A stretch of DNA of 64,000 bases from Halogeometricum rufum (GCF_900112175.1 NZ_FOYT01000004.1:1-64000), one strand, 5' to 3'. Positions 16,462-25,679 are shown, numbered from the stretch's first letter. Made by a program: numbers and translations. Notes: generated by a model not told the origin, from the letters alone.

Positions 16462-17427
16462 CTACTCGAACGTCGCCGTCAGGTCGGCGGCCACGTCGTC
16501 TATCAGTTCGCGGGACCGGGTCAGGTCCATCGGTTCGACCAGGAACTGGGCGATGCCGTGGATGGCGTCGTCGTAGTTGATGTGGTTGACCGAGACGCCC
16601 GCCTCCTCCAGTCGGTGAGCGTACGCCGCCCCCTCGTCGCGGAGGGGGTCGAACCCGCAGGTGAGAACCGTCGCCGGCGGGAGTCCCTCCAGATTCTTGG
16701 CCTGAAGCGGCGAGGCGTACGGGTTCTTCCCGTCCACGTCGGACTCGAGGTAGTGGTCCCAGAACCACTCCATGTCCTCCTTCGAGAGCAGGTACCCCGC
16801 CCCGTTCTCTTCGTACGACTCGGTGTCGAACGAGTGGTCGGTGACCGGATAGATGAGCACCTGTCGGTCGATGTCCGGGCCCCCGCGGTCACGGGCCATC
16901 AACGCCAGTGCGGCGGCCAGGTTGCCACCGGCCGAGTCACCGGCGACGGCGACGTTGTCCGTGTCCACCTGCATCGTCTGCGCGTCGTCGAACACCCACT
17001 CGAGGGCGGTGTAGCAGTCTTCCAGCGGTGTCGGGAACGTGTGTTCCGGCGAGAGTCGGTAGTCGACCGACACCACCATCGCGTCCGTCGCGTTCGTTAT
17101 CGCCCGACAGGTCTCGTCGTGCGTGTCGACGTCGCCGAGTACCCAGCCCCCGCCGTGGACGTACACCACCGTCGGGTACGGCCCTTGTCCCTCGGGAACG
17201 TAGACGCGCACCGGGACGCCTTCGTCGCCGAGATGCAGGTCCATGACGTCACCCACCGGTTCGGGCTCGTCGGGGTCCGGGAACATGTGTTTCATCAACT
17301 GACGCGCTCCCGTCGGCGACAGCGACGAGAACGACGGCGCCGGCGCGGCACCCATCTGTTCCAACAGGCCGGCGATTTCGGGATGCGGTTCCTCAGCGGC
17401 AGTGGCTTCTGGTTGTTCCAGCGACAT
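16462..17427 (-). CDS. Alpha/beta hydrolase, HSL-type esterase
   Basis: A 321-residue esterase of the hormone-sensitive-lipase family. The oxyanion-hole motif HGGGW is at 91-95, the nucleophile elbow GDSAGG has Ser165, the acid is in FDPLRDEG, and the His is in DAIHGIAQF. The ATG at 17425-17427 is preferred over a GTG one codon earlier. It hydrolyses short esters. Lying between the IclR gene and the BVMO gene on one strand, it is well placed to cleave the ester made by the monooxygenase, giving an alcohol and an acid. No signal peptide, so cytoplasmic. The 153-base gap to the BVMO gene has its own TATA-like sequence (near 16345), so separate transcripts are possible. Confidence 0.9.
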   Translation of the reverse strand: MSLEQPEATAAEEPHPEIAGLLEQMGAAPAPSFSSLSPTGARQLMKHMFPDPDEPEPVGDVMDLHLGDEGVPVRVYVPEGQGPYPTVVYVHGGGWVLGDVDTHDETCRAITNATDAMVVSVDYRLSPEHTFPTPLEDCYTALEWVFDDAQTMQVDTDNVAVAGDSAGGNLAAALALMARDRGGPDIDRQVLIYPVTDHSFDTESYEENGAGYLLSKEDMEWFWDHYLESDVDGKNPYASPLQAKNLEGLPPATVLTCGFDPLRDEGAAYAHRLEEAGVSVNHINYDDAIHGIAQFLVEPMDLTRSRELIDDVAADLTATFE

Positions 17428-17538
17428 CACTGTGTCATGTCATCCTCTCACATGATAAGCTTAATGATTTATCACACGAGTGGGGCGGTGGAACGGAACC
17501 GCTCCGACGGGCGAACCGACGCTTCGGGGGGTGGCGGA

Positions 17539-18309
17539 TCACCAGTTGGAGTACAGGTCGTCGAAGTCGTACCGTGAGAGGCGGTGTTCGACCTCTTTGA
17601 CCGTCTGGACGAGCAAGTTCGGCAGTTCCCGATTCGCTCGGCGTTCGTCCAGTCGGTGCAGGACCGTGCTGATGAGGAGGGACCCGTAGATTTCGTCGCC
17701 CACTTTCACCGGCGCGGCAACGGCCCAGATGTTCTCGTGACTCTGTCCCTCGTCCACCGCTAGTCCCCTCTCTCGGATGTCTTCGAGTTCGGTCTCCAGT
17801 CGTTCGGTCGTCTCGGAATCGAGGCCGTTGCCGGAGAGAATCTCGCGACGGTCCGATTCGGGCATCTGCGCGAGTATCACCTTTCCCTGCGGCACCTTCC
17901 CGAGGTGGAACGGTTCCCCGAGGAACGGCGGGGGCACGTGAACGGCGTGGTGACTGTTCGCCTCGTGTATCATCACGGCGTGTACCCCCTCCTTGACGAA
18001 CACCGAGATGTACTCGTCGATGACCTTCGAGAGAACGTCGATGGGTTCGGTGGCGGCGTGCATGATGGGGTAGGAGTTCCGCACGGCGCGTCCCTTCTGC
18101 AGGAACTTGAGGGTGAGTCTGTATCGCCCGTCGTTTCTGATGACGTACCCCCACTCCTCCAGTGTCCTGAGGTAGTTGTAGACGCTACTGGCGGAGAGTC
18201 CCACGTGGGCCGTGAGTTCCGAACAGGTCGGCTGGTCGAGTTGCTCTATCTTTTCGATAATGGTGAACACGTTCTCGGCAGTTTTTATATTCTTGTATTG
18301 TTGTGACAT
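17539..18309 (-). CDS. IclR-family transcriptional regulator (BVMO-esterase locus)
   Basis: A 256-residue IclR protein. The start MSQQYKNIKTAENVFTIIEK at 18307-18309 begins right at the winged-helix domain. The HTH covers about residues 20-65 (TCSELTAHVGLSASSVYNYL), then the wing, then the GAF-like effector domain (about 85-250) with VILAQMPESDRREILSG and VGDEIYGSLLIST. It would bind a small aromatic or acid effector and control the esterase and BVMO genes lying directly downstream, and probably itself. A perfect 12-base palindrome lies about 40 bases before its start. Confidence 0.9.
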   Translation of the reverse strand: MSQQYKNIKTAENVFTIIEKIEQLDQPTCSELTAHVGLSASSVYNYLRTLEEWGYVIRNDGRYRLTLKFLQKGRAVRNSYPIMHAATEPIDVLSKVIDEYISVFVKEGVHAVMIHEANSHHAVHVPPPFLGEPFHLGKVPQGKVILAQMPESDRREILSGNGLDSETTERLETELEDIRERGLAVDEGQSHENIWAVAAPVKVGDEIYGSLLISTVLHRLDERRANRELPNLLVQTVKEVEHRLSRYDFDDLYSNW

Positions 18310-19487
18310 ACCATAGACACGCCGCTCTATCCGCAAAAGCATTGTGCACGAACGTTCGTCAACGTTTTAGGGCACTCTCGAGGCGGCGACAACCGACTCG
18401 AACGGGTGATCCCACGCACTCCGTCTCGTTCGACGGCCTGCACGCTTCCGGTCGCCGTTCGTGCGGCGACGTGGCCGCAGTCGTTCGTTTCACACTCGCG
18501 TTCCGGTTCTCTCCCGTAGCTATTTTTCCGTTCGGCGAAACGTCTAATTATGCGTGTACGGAGGTGCGTCTCCACGAGTCAGCCATTCTGCACCACGATC
18601 CCGAACCGCGAATTTTGGAATTAAACTACCTGACCGTACCACTGTGATTTCTGAACTGAGCCGACCGACCGAACTGGCACCCGAAGCGAGATGGCCTCCC
18701 ATCCCTTCGAATACGACGTTCCAGAATTAGTTGAAAAATGGTTATATAAATCTATTGAATGTAGTGGTTCGGTCTCACGCACGCCGAGCGTCGGGACCTC
18801 GGTTCCGGTGAGTGGACCGACTGCCGCCTGTGAAGGGGAGGGATGCGCGGGTGAAAGCATTACACACCTACTATCGTAACGTCATCCGACGTCTAACGGG
18901 CGGTTGTCGGACTTCGGGGAGACACGCCGAGGAGGCGCCGACCGGGCCGTCGAGGTTCGGTGTCGCCTCCGTGGCCGGACTGGTCGACGGCGTTCTCGAC
19001 GCGAACTGAGATTCGCCGCTTACGACCGGAAGAACGGCCCACGGTAATCTTAAGTATTTGTACGAATCTCGATTCGGACCCACGAGACGAGCGGACGAGA
19101 GAGCGCGACGACTGCGGGTACTTCTCTCGCTGGAGGCACCTCACGCTGTCCCGGAACGAGGCATCTGAGCACGCTCGAACTCGGTTCGTGCGCATCGACC
19201 GCGAGTTCGTCCTTCGAGAGCTCTCTCGCAGTGAAGACGCGGGATGTGCGTGGCTCTCGTGCGTTTTGAACCCTGTAACACGTCCCTAAGCGAATCTGCA
19301 GTCCGCTCTCGTTCTCTCTCGACTGTAGCGAACACGAGACGGCGCCGAGTGACGCCGACTCGGACTAAAGTACGATTATTTCTATTCGACACGTCGGGCG
19401 ACGACGGTCGCAAGGAGACGCCGGTGGCCGGTCTCTCGAAGGGGTCTTTCCAGTACGAACGGCGTTCGGAGCGGCACCGTTCGGCGT
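18310..19487. other. Non-coding stretch, about 1.2 kb
   Basis: I see no convincing gene. A strong TATA-like run, gttatataaatc, is near 18740 but no credible frame follows it. A short plus-strand stretch encoding HPFEYDVPELVEKWLYKSIE (about 18700-18760) reads like protein and may be a gene remnant, but it is isolated. Base composition is mixed. Confidence 0.5.
18348..18359. promoter_or_regulatory. 12-bp palindrome upstream of iclR gene
   Basis: ACGAACGTTCGT is a perfect palindrome 39 bases upstream of the IclR start. It is a candidate autoregulatory operator; short palindromes are expected by chance, so confidence is low. Confidence 0.35.
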
Positions 19488-19556
19488 GTGTTCCGCGAAC
19501 GCCGTCGACAACGTCAAAACGGTGCGATTTTGTGCGCCGAGCGCGCTATTACCTCC

Positions 19557-19931
19557 GTGAGCAGTATCCGTCCGAACGAACTGGACGAGCGCATCCGCTC
19601 GGGGACGAGAGACGAACCGTTCCTGCTCGACATCCGCCCGGAGTCCGATTTCCGAGCGAATTCTATCGAGGAGAGCCGGAACGTCCCCGTCTACGACGAG
19701 TTGCGACAGGGCGACGAATCCGCGCTTCGCGACCGACTCGGAGAGATTCCGACGGACAGAGACGTGGTCGTCGTCTGCAAGATGGGAGTGGTCGCGAAGC
19801 GAGCGACCAGTCTGCTCGCGGACGAGGGGTACGACGCGGTGACGCTCCGGGGCGGGATGAGCGGGTGGACCGGCTATCAGAACGACTCGCTGAGTTACAG
19901 GTTGCGGTCGGTCCTGTGGGACCTCTTCTAG
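19557..19931 (+). CDS. Rhodanese-domain sulfurtransferase-like protein
   Basis: A single rhodanese domain. The GTG at 19557 (VSSIRPNELDERIRSG) is the likeliest start, giving 124 residues; an ATG 23 codons upstream adds a basic tail foreign to the family. Key parts are FLLDIRPESDF (the substrate-side Asp-Ile-Arg), VPVYDEL, and the active loop VVVCKMGVVAKRAT with the catalytic Cys. The end is GMSGWTGYQNDS. It would carry sulfur as a persulfide, or act as a single-domain sulfide/thiosulfate-handling protein. It is isolated: non-coding DNA upstream and a convergent gene downstream, so no pathway is implied by context. Confidence 0.8.
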   Translation: MSSIRPNELDERIRSGTRDEPFLLDIRPESDFRANSIEESRNVPVYDELRQGDESALRDRLGEIPTDRDVVVVCKMGVVAKRATSLLADEGYDAVTLRGGMSGWTGYQNDSLSYRLRSVLWDLF

Positions 19932-20010
19932 CGAGGTGCCATTCGCGGCGAGAACGGACCGCCCCCGAGAGTCGGCCGGTCGGTACCGGTCCGCTATCGG
20001 CGCGTTCGGC

Positions 20011-20952
20011 TCACTCGACGTCGTCGCCGAGTGACCCCTCGTACTTCTCCTGTTCCTCGTCGGGGAGGTACGCCCGTTCCCACTCGACGACTTCGGGGAA
20101 GCCGGAGAACTCGTGGAGACTCCCGACCGGCGTCTCGTTGAACGCGTCGTCGATGTCGCGCATCGCCGCGACGGGGTCGTCGGCGAAGGCGCTGAGGTCG
20201 GCGTAGGCGTTGGCGATGGTCGAGAGCGTCGCGGCGATGGGGAACAGCACCACGTCGAAGCCCCAGTCTTCGAGCGACGACAGGTCGACGTACGGCGAGG
20301 AGCCGAGGTCGCCGACGAAGTTGTACACGAGCGGTCCGTCCACCGCGTCGCCGATGCGCCTGAGTTCGGCCTCGTCGGTCGGTCCTTCGACGAACGCCAC
20401 GTCGGCACCGGCGTCGAGGAAGGCGTTGACGCGGCCGATGGCCTCGTCCAGCGACCCGCCGCCGGTCCCGCGGGCGTCGGTGCGGGCGATGAGGACGAAC
20501 TCCTCGCCGCGTTCGTCGCGCGTGTCGGCCGCGGCCGCTATCTTCCCGACCGCCTCCTCCCGCGGTATCACCTGTCGCCCTTTCGTGTGTCCACAGCGCT
20601 TGGGGAACGTCTGGTCCTCGATGTGGATGCCGCCGACGCCGGCCTTGATGTACTCGCGGACGGTCCGGACGACGTTCGTCGCGTTACCGTAGCCGTTGTC
20701 GGCGTCGGCGATCAACGGGACGCCGATGCGTTCCTGGATGTTCGCGGCGTTGTCTATCATCTCCGGCATCGTGATGAAACCGGCGTCGGGGTAGCCGATC
20801 TTCGACAGCGACGTGCCGTAGCCGGTCATGTAGATGGTCTCGAAGCCGACGGCGTCGGCGACGGCGGCCGTGAGCGGGTCGTGGACGCCGGGGCAGACCA
20901 GCATCCCGTCGCTGTCGAGGTGGTCGCGGAGTGCGGCACCGTACTCGGTCAT
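20011..20952 (-). CDS. Isocitrate lyase/PEP mutase-family enzyme
   Basis: A 313-residue TIM barrel of the PEP mutase/methylisocitrate lyase family. Mg-binding acids are in LIADADNGYG (Asp83, Asp85), and IHIEDQTFPKRCGH carries the mobile catalytic loop KRCGH (118-122), including its Cys. That Cys is typical of C-C lyases (methylisocitrate, dimethylmalate lyase) and of oxaloacetate-type decarboxylases rather than P-C mutases. It would cleave a 2-hydroxy di- or tri-carboxylate or decarboxylate an oxo-acid. It is the last gene of a minus-strand run with hyuA, hyuB and an isochorismatase-family hydrolase (60-base gap), so it probably processes the carbon skeleton from that pathway. Confidence 0.88.
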   Translation of the reverse strand: MTEYGAALRDHLDSDGMLVCPGVHDPLTAAVADAVGFETIYMTGYGTSLSKIGYPDAGFITMPEMIDNAANIQERIGVPLIADADNGYGNATNVVRTVREYIKAGVGGIHIEDQTFPKRCGHTKGRQVIPREEAVGKIAAAADTRDERGEEFVLIARTDARGTGGGSLDEAIGRVNAFLDAGADVAFVEGPTDEAELRRIGDAVDGPLVYNFVGDLGSSPYVDLSSLEDWGFDVVLFPIAATLSTIANAYADLSAFADDPVAAMRDIDDAFNETPVGSLHEFSGFPEVVEWERAYLPDEEQEKYEGSLGDDVE

Positions 20953-21012
20953 GGCCGCTCACAGGGGAGACGCGGGCTAGTCGGTTTCGATACGGTCGGG
21001 TCTGCGGGTTCG

Positions 21013-21678
21013 TCAGTCATTGGTAGAGAGGTGTTCGAGGACGGCGTCGGTCGCGACGACGTCGCCGTACTTCGCGTCGATGTCGAACAGGTTGGCGCGG
21101 TGCGGTCCCTCGGCGCGGTCACCGACCGCGTCTGCGGGGACGACGGTGCGGTAGCCGTGCTGGAGGCTGTCGACCGCCGTCGCGCGGACGCATCCGCTCG
21201 TCGTCACGCCCGTGATGACGAGCGTGTCCACCCCGTTCGTCGTCAGTTCGGTCTGCAGGTCCGTGCCGAAGAAGGCGCTCGCGTACTTCTTCAGGACGAC
21301 TCGCTCGTCGCCTTCGGGCGCGACCCGGTCGTCGACTTCGACCGCCTCGGTGCCGAGTTTCAGTTCGCGGAGCGCCGGCACCTTCTCGATGAAGCGTCCG
21401 GCGTCGCCGTAGGACTCCTCGAAGGCGACGGTGGTGAAGTACCGCGGCAGGTCGTGTTCGCGGAACGCCGCGAGCAGACGAGCCGTCTGCTCCAGCACGT
21501 CGGTGACGTCCGAGCCGAGGTCCGTCTCCGGGTCGGTGAAGGCGTTTATCAGGTCGACGACGAGCAGTGCGGGCCGGTCGCCGAGGCCGACGCTCGCGCC
21601 GAAGGCCGCGTCGTCGTAGTCGGCGGCTTCGTACTCGGCGTCACCGTCGCCGGCGTTGACGTCGTGTGGACTGTCCAT
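21013..21678 (-). CDS. Isochorismatase-family cysteine hydrolase (N-carbamoylsarcosine amidase-like)
   Basis: A 221-residue cysteine hydrolase with the complete catalytic triad of the family: Asp42 in LLVVDLINAFTD, Lys130 in VVLKKYASAFFGTDL, and Cys163 in GVTTSGCVRATAVD, preceded by the cis-peptide pair. The T.SGCVRATA.D form is the one found in N-carbamoylsarcosine and related carbamoyl-amide hydrolases rather than in nicotinamidases. Such enzymes release NH3 and CO2 from an N-carbamoyl amino acid, the product expected from a hydantoinase. The gene starts 21 bases after hyuB on the same strand, strong support for that order of steps. Nicotinamide or other amides remain possible. Confidence 0.85.
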   Translation of the reverse strand: MDSPHDVNAGDGDAEYEAADYDDAAFGASVGLGDRPALLVVDLINAFTDPETDLGSDVTDVLEQTARLLAAFREHDLPRYFTTVAFEESYGDAGRFIEKVPALRELKLGTEAVEVDDRVAPEGDERVVLKKYASAFFGTDLQTELTTNGVDTLVITGVTTSGCVRATAVDSLQHGYRTVVPADAVGDRAEGPHRANLFDIDAKYGDVVATDAVLEHLSTND

Positions 21679-21699
21679 TGTGTGGTGGGCTCGGGTCGT

Positions 21700-23556
21700 T
21701 CAGCTGTGCCGGTTCTCGAACGTCCGGCGTTCCTCGGCGATGCGTTCCGAGAGCGTCTCTTCGTCCGGTAACGGGCCGTAGTCGAACTGCTGTGGGTCGC
21801 CGCGGGTCGAGCGAATCTCCGCGCGCCGGTCCTCGGTCGCGGCCTCGTCCACGGTGCCGTCGTCGGCGAGGACGACGCCGTACTCGGTGCGAGCGGCCGA
21901 CTCGGAGACGAGTCCGCGTTCGACCTCTCCGGCGACGACGTCCGGGTCGCGGTCGAGGGGGTCGCCCAGTCCGCCGCCGCCCGCGGTGCTGAAGACGAGT
22001 TTGTCACCGGCCGACACGGCGACGTTCTCGACCTTCGAGGGGAGGTCTTCTTCGGTGCCGTCGGTCCGAATCAGCGTCTTCTCGCTCGTCTGCGCGTGCG
22101 TGCCCCCGTCCACGCCCCACGGGTACGTGTGCGCGCGGTCGTCCTGGAACGTGATGGCACCGTCCTCCTCGAACGTGTAGACCTTCGTGATGCCGTGGCC
22201 GCCGCGGAACTCGCCCGCGCCGCCGGTGTCGGCGCGCGTGCTGTACTCGTCTATCGTCAGCGGGTAGTACGCCTCCTGGTACTCCGCCGGCACCGTGCGG
22301 AACAGCGGCCACCACGAGTGACCGTCGAGGCCGTCGCCGCCGGGACGGGCTGGAATCCCCCCGTAGAGGATCTCCAGCATCTGGAAGTCGTTGCCGTCGG
22401 AGTCCGTCCCCGCGTACACGAGGTTCGGCGACGTGCCGTAACTGCCGGCGACCGAGAAGCCGTCGATGAGTTTCGAGAACGTCGCCTGCAGCACGTCGAA
22501 CTGCCGGGCCATCGTCGGCAGTCGGTTGCCGAGCGGTGCCGGGAACTCCGGTTGCAGCACCGACCCCTCCGGGAGCGTGACCTCGAACAGGTCGTAGTAG
22601 CCGTCGTTGAACGTCAACAGCGGGTCGAACGCCATGATGAGGAACACGCCGGTGAACATCTTGAACATCTTCTCGTTCAGGAGGAAGTTCACCGTCCCCG
22701 GCACCTGCGCGTCCGTGCCGGTCCAGTCGAGGTAGACCGTGTCGCCCTCGCGGTAGATTTCGAGGTGGAGTTTGATGGGCCCGTTCCCCATGCCGTCGTC
22801 GTCCACGTGGTCCTCGAACGTGTACCGCTCGCCCTCGGGAACGAACTCGTGGATGAGGTCTATCATCCCGTCGCGGGTGCGGTCGAGGATGGCGTCGCAG
22901 GCTTCGAGATAGGTCTCCTTACCGAACCGGTCGCAGAGTTCCTGTATCCGCGTCTCGGCGGCCTTCGTCCCCGCCGCGAGCGCCTTGATGTCGGCCTCCG
23001 CGTGTTCGGGCAGGCGCGTGTTGTGAGCGAACGATTCGAGCAGTTCGCTGTCGATTTCGCCGCGCTTGTAGAGTTTGACCGGCGGGAGGCGCATCCCCTC
23101 CTCGAAGATGGTGGTAGCCTGTACGGGCATGCTGCCGGGCGTCTTCCCGCCGACGTCCATCAGGTTCCCCCACTGGCTGGAGAACCCGACGAGGTCGCCG
23201 TCGTAGAAGATGGGCCGCAACAGGAGCATGTCCGGCGTGTGCGAGACGGCGCCGGCGCACATGTAGGGGTCGTTGGTGGCTATCACGTCGCCGTCTTCGA
23301 GGTCCTCGCGGTCGAACGGCGAGTTCGTGAGGATGGTGTCGATGGCGGACCCGAACTGGCCCATCACCATCCGCCCCTGCGCGTCCGCGATGAGTGGGAA
23401 CTGGTCGGACTGTTCGCGGATGACGGGGCTGATGGCCGTCGTCTCCAGCACGCGGTCCATCTCGTAGCGGACGTTCGAGAGCGTGCTCTCGATGATGTCG
23501 AGGGTGGTCTGGTCGACGTCGTGGTCGCCGACGAACTCTGGTGGTGCGTCGCTCAT
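21700..23556 (-). CDS. hyuB: Hydantoinase B / oxoprolinase family subunit
   Basis: A 618-residue HyuB. The start MSDAPPEFVGDHDVDQTTLD at 23554-23556 overlaps the hyuA stop by four bases (ATGA), so it is translated with it. Typical segments are NVRYEMDRVLETTAISPVIR, GDVIATNDPYMCAGAVSHTP, SMPVQATTIFEEGMRLPPVK, and the C-terminal GGAGEFRGGHGITKVYTFEE. HyuA and HyuB form an ATP-dependent cyclic amidase: HyuA phosphorylates the imide oxygen and HyuB opens the ring. Known substrates of the family are N-methylhydantoin, 5-oxoproline and related rings; carboxylases of acetone or acetophenone are relatives. Given the amidase next door, a hydantoin-type ring is favoured. Confidence 0.92.
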   Translation of the reverse strand: MSDAPPEFVGDHDVDQTTLDIIESTLSNVRYEMDRVLETTAISPVIREQSDQFPLIADAQGRMVMGQFGSAIDTILTNSPFDREDLEDGDVIATNDPYMCAGAVSHTPDMLLLRPIFYDGDLVGFSSQWGNLMDVGGKTPGSMPVQATTIFEEGMRLPPVKLYKRGEIDSELLESFAHNTRLPEHAEADIKALAAGTKAAETRIQELCDRFGKETYLEACDAILDRTRDGMIDLIHEFVPEGERYTFEDHVDDDGMGNGPIKLHLEIYREGDTVYLDWTGTDAQVPGTVNFLLNEKMFKMFTGVFLIMAFDPLLTFNDGYYDLFEVTLPEGSVLQPEFPAPLGNRLPTMARQFDVLQATFSKLIDGFSVAGSYGTSPNLVYAGTDSDGNDFQMLEILYGGIPARPGGDGLDGHSWWPLFRTVPAEYQEAYYPLTIDEYSTRADTGGAGEFRGGHGITKVYTFEEDGAITFQDDRAHTYPWGVDGGTHAQTSEKTLIRTDGTEEDLPSKVENVAVSAGDKLVFSTAGGGGLGDPLDRDPDVVAGEVERGLVSESAARTEYGVVLADDGTVDEAATEDRRAEIRSTRGDPQQFDYGPLPDEETLSERIAEERRTFENRHS

Positions 23557-25616
23557 TGGCTCTCTCCTCTGGTGATTTCGATGTTGGCGTAGCGGTCGAT
23601 GGTCGCGACGTGGTCCGGTTGCAGGACGACGGTCGAGTCGTCGTCGGTGACGATGGCCGGGCCGACGAGTTCGTTGCCCGGTCGGAGTTCGCCGCGGTCG
23701 TAGATGGTCGTCTCGCGGTACTCGTCGTCGAAGTACACCTCGCTCGTGCCGAGTTCGGCGTCGCTCGGGTCGGCACCGGTGAGCGCGTGTTCCTCGATGG
23801 TGACGCCCTGCAGGGTCCCCTTGCCGACGACGCGGAGGTTCGCGATTTCGAGGGGCGCGTCGAGCGAGAACCCGAACTGGCGGTCGTGCCGGGCCTCGAA
23901 GTCGTCCTTTATCTCCGCGAGTCCGCTCTCGCCGCGGAGGTTCTCGACGGTCACCGGAATCGACATCTGGATGTCCTGCCGGAAGTACCGGCAGTCGGCG
24001 AAGTAGTCGAACGCGTGGTCTCCCTCGGGGACGCCCTCGGAGGTGAGCCACTCGCTCGCCTCGGCTTCGAGCGCTCGGAGTTCGTCGTGGATGTCCCCGC
24101 CGTCGACGTCCTCCTCCGTCTCCAGATAGGTCTCCGCGAACTCGTTCTGGATGTCGGACGTGAGGAAGCCGAACGCGGACATGACGCCCGGTCCCGGCGG
24201 GACGACGAGGGGGTACGCGCCCATCACGTCCGCCAGCGCGTTGGCGTGCATCGGCCCGGCGCCGCCGAACGCGACGAGGCCGAACTCCCGCGGGTCGTAG
24301 CCGCGTTCGACCGAGACGACCCGGAGCGCGCTGTGCATGTTCTCGTTGACGATGTCGAGGATGGCCTGTGCGGCCTCCTCGACGCTCGTATCTCGCTCCT
24401 CGGCGATCGTCGCGACGGCCTCGTGGGCCGCCTCTCGGTCGAGTGCCATCCGGCCGCCGAGTTGGACCGACTCCGGGATGCGGCCGAGGACGACGTTCGC
24501 GTCCGTCACCGTCGGTTCCTCGCCGCCCTGCCCGTAACACGCCGGTCCCGGGTCGGCACCGGCGCTCTCCGGGCCGACCTGGAGCGACCCGTTCAACTGG
24601 ACCCGGGCGATGGACCCGCCGCCGGCACCCACCGTGTTGACGTCCACGGACCGGGACGTGAACTCCCGGTAGCCGACCTTCGTCTGCCGCGTCGTCTCCG
24701 GCGTGCCGGCCTCGACGAGCGACACGTCGGTCGAGGTGCCACCCATGTCGAGCGTCAGCACGTCCGGGACCCCCTTCTTCTCGGCGATGGTCGCCGCGCC
24801 GACGACGCCGCCGCTCGGACCCGACAGCGCGAGTTCGACCGGTCGCTCCTTGGCGGCCGCCGTGCTCATCAGTCCGCCGTCGGAGCGGACCACGTTCATC
24901 GTCGCCGACGACCCGGCCGCCGCCAGCGAGTCGTCCAGGTCGTCGAGGTAGTCGATGACCGTCGGCCGCGCGTAGTCGTTGATGACCGTCGTCAGCGTCC
25001 GCTCGTACTCGCCGTACTCGGGGACGATGTCCGAGGAGATGGACACCGGAAGCTCCGGGGCCTCTTCGGCGACGATTTCGCGGACTCGCTCCTCGTGTGC
25101 GGGGTTGAGGTAGGAGTTCAACAGCGCGACGGTCAGCGACTCGACGCCGGCGTCGTCGAGTTCTCGAACGGCCTCCCTGACCGCCGCCTCGTCGAGCGGT
25201 TCGGTCTCCTCGCCCGAGGGTGAGGTTATCCGCCCGCCGACGCCGCGCGTGTCCACGAGGTCCGCCAGCGGGTTCGGTTTCTCCATGCCCATCCACCCGT
25301 ACAGCGGACCGGGCGTCCACGCCCGGGCCAGGTGGAGGATGTCCTCGTGCCCCGTCGTCGTGACGAGTCCGACGCGGGAGCCCGTCTCCTCCAAGAGCAT
25401 GTTCGTCACGACCGTCGTGCCGTGAAACAGGAGGTCGAGTTCCGAGACGGACGTGCCCGCCTTCTCCGTCGCCTCCTCGACACCGCGTAGCACCCCCTCC
25501 GACGGATTCGCGGGTGTCGAGAGCACTTTGTCTATCGTGAGTTCGTGGGTCGATTCGTCGAAGACGATGACGTCCGTAAACGTCCCGCCCACGTCCACGC
25601 CGAGATTGTATGTCAT
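23553..25616 (-). CDS. hyuA: Hydantoinase A / oxoprolinase family ATP-binding subunit
   Basis: A 687-residue HyuA with an actin-like ATPase fold. The start MTYNLGVDVGGTFTDVIVFD (phosphate-1 loop) is at 25614-25616. Other conserved parts are LLFHGTTVVTNMLLEETGS, LALSGPSGGVVGAATIAEKK, LTLDMGGTSTDVSLVEAG (phosphate-2), and LVAFGGAGPMHANALADVMG (adenosine loop). It activates the ring amide with ATP for HyuB. It leads a four-gene minus-strand operon and diverges from a Bat-type regulator gene; the 154-base shared region has a 14-base palindrome. An in-frame upstream extension exists but carries no family sequence, so the shorter start is used. Confidence 0.93.
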   Translation of the reverse strand: MTYNLGVDVGGTFTDVIVFDESTHELTIDKVLSTPANPSEGVLRGVEEATEKAGTSVSELDLLFHGTTVVTNMLLEETGSRVGLVTTTGHEDILHLARAWTPGPLYGWMGMEKPNPLADLVDTRGVGGRITSPSGEETEPLDEAAVREAVRELDDAGVESLTVALLNSYLNPAHEERVREIVAEEAPELPVSISSDIVPEYGEYERTLTTVINDYARPTVIDYLDDLDDSLAAAGSSATMNVVRSDGGLMSTAAAKERPVELALSGPSGGVVGAATIAEKKGVPDVLTLDMGGTSTDVSLVEAGTPETTRQTKVGYREFTSRSVDVNTVGAGGGSIARVQLNGSLQVGPESAGADPGPACYGQGGEEPTVTDANVVLGRIPESVQLGGRMALDREAAHEAVATIAEERDTSVEEAAQAILDIVNENMHSALRVVSVERGYDPREFGLVAFGGAGPMHANALADVMGAYPLVVPPGPGVMSAFGFLTSDIQNEFAETYLETEEDVDGGDIHDELRALEAEASEWLTSEGVPEGDHAFDYFADCRYFRQDIQMSIPVTVENLRGESGLAEIKDDFEARHDRQFGFSLDAPLEIANLRVVGKGTLQGVTIEEHALTGADPSDAELGTSEVYFDDEYRETTIYDRGELRPGNELVGPAIVTDDDSTVVLQPDHVATIDRYANIEITRGESQ

Positions 25617-25665
25617 ATGGTATCGTTCATCGTATCTATCGGCAGATTGGGGAGTAAGGATTTCC

Positions 25666-25679
25666 CCAACAGCTGTTGG
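25666..25679. promoter_or_regulatory. 14-bp perfect palindrome between hyuA and Bat-type regulator
   Basis: CCAACAGCTGTTGG lies in the divergent promoter region, 50 bases before hyuA and about 90 before the regulator gene. A TATA-like stretch (gcttatat, 25680-25688) touches it. It is a good candidate operator for control of both genes. Confidence 0.5.

Noticed and set aside
18691-18879. 62-codon plus-strand gene around a TATA-like run
   Set aside because: Only about 20 codons look like protein; the TATA run lies inside the frame and the rest is chance-like. At most a remnant.
19488-19556. Upstream ATG start for the rhodanese gene
   Set aside because: Adds 23 basic residues outside the rhodanese fold; the GTG at 19557 fits the domain better, though I cannot prove it.
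23557-25320. N-terminal extension of hyuB to a 1206-codon protein
   Set aside because: The extension overlaps hyuA in another frame and has no family sequence; the ATGA overlap start gives normal HyuB length.
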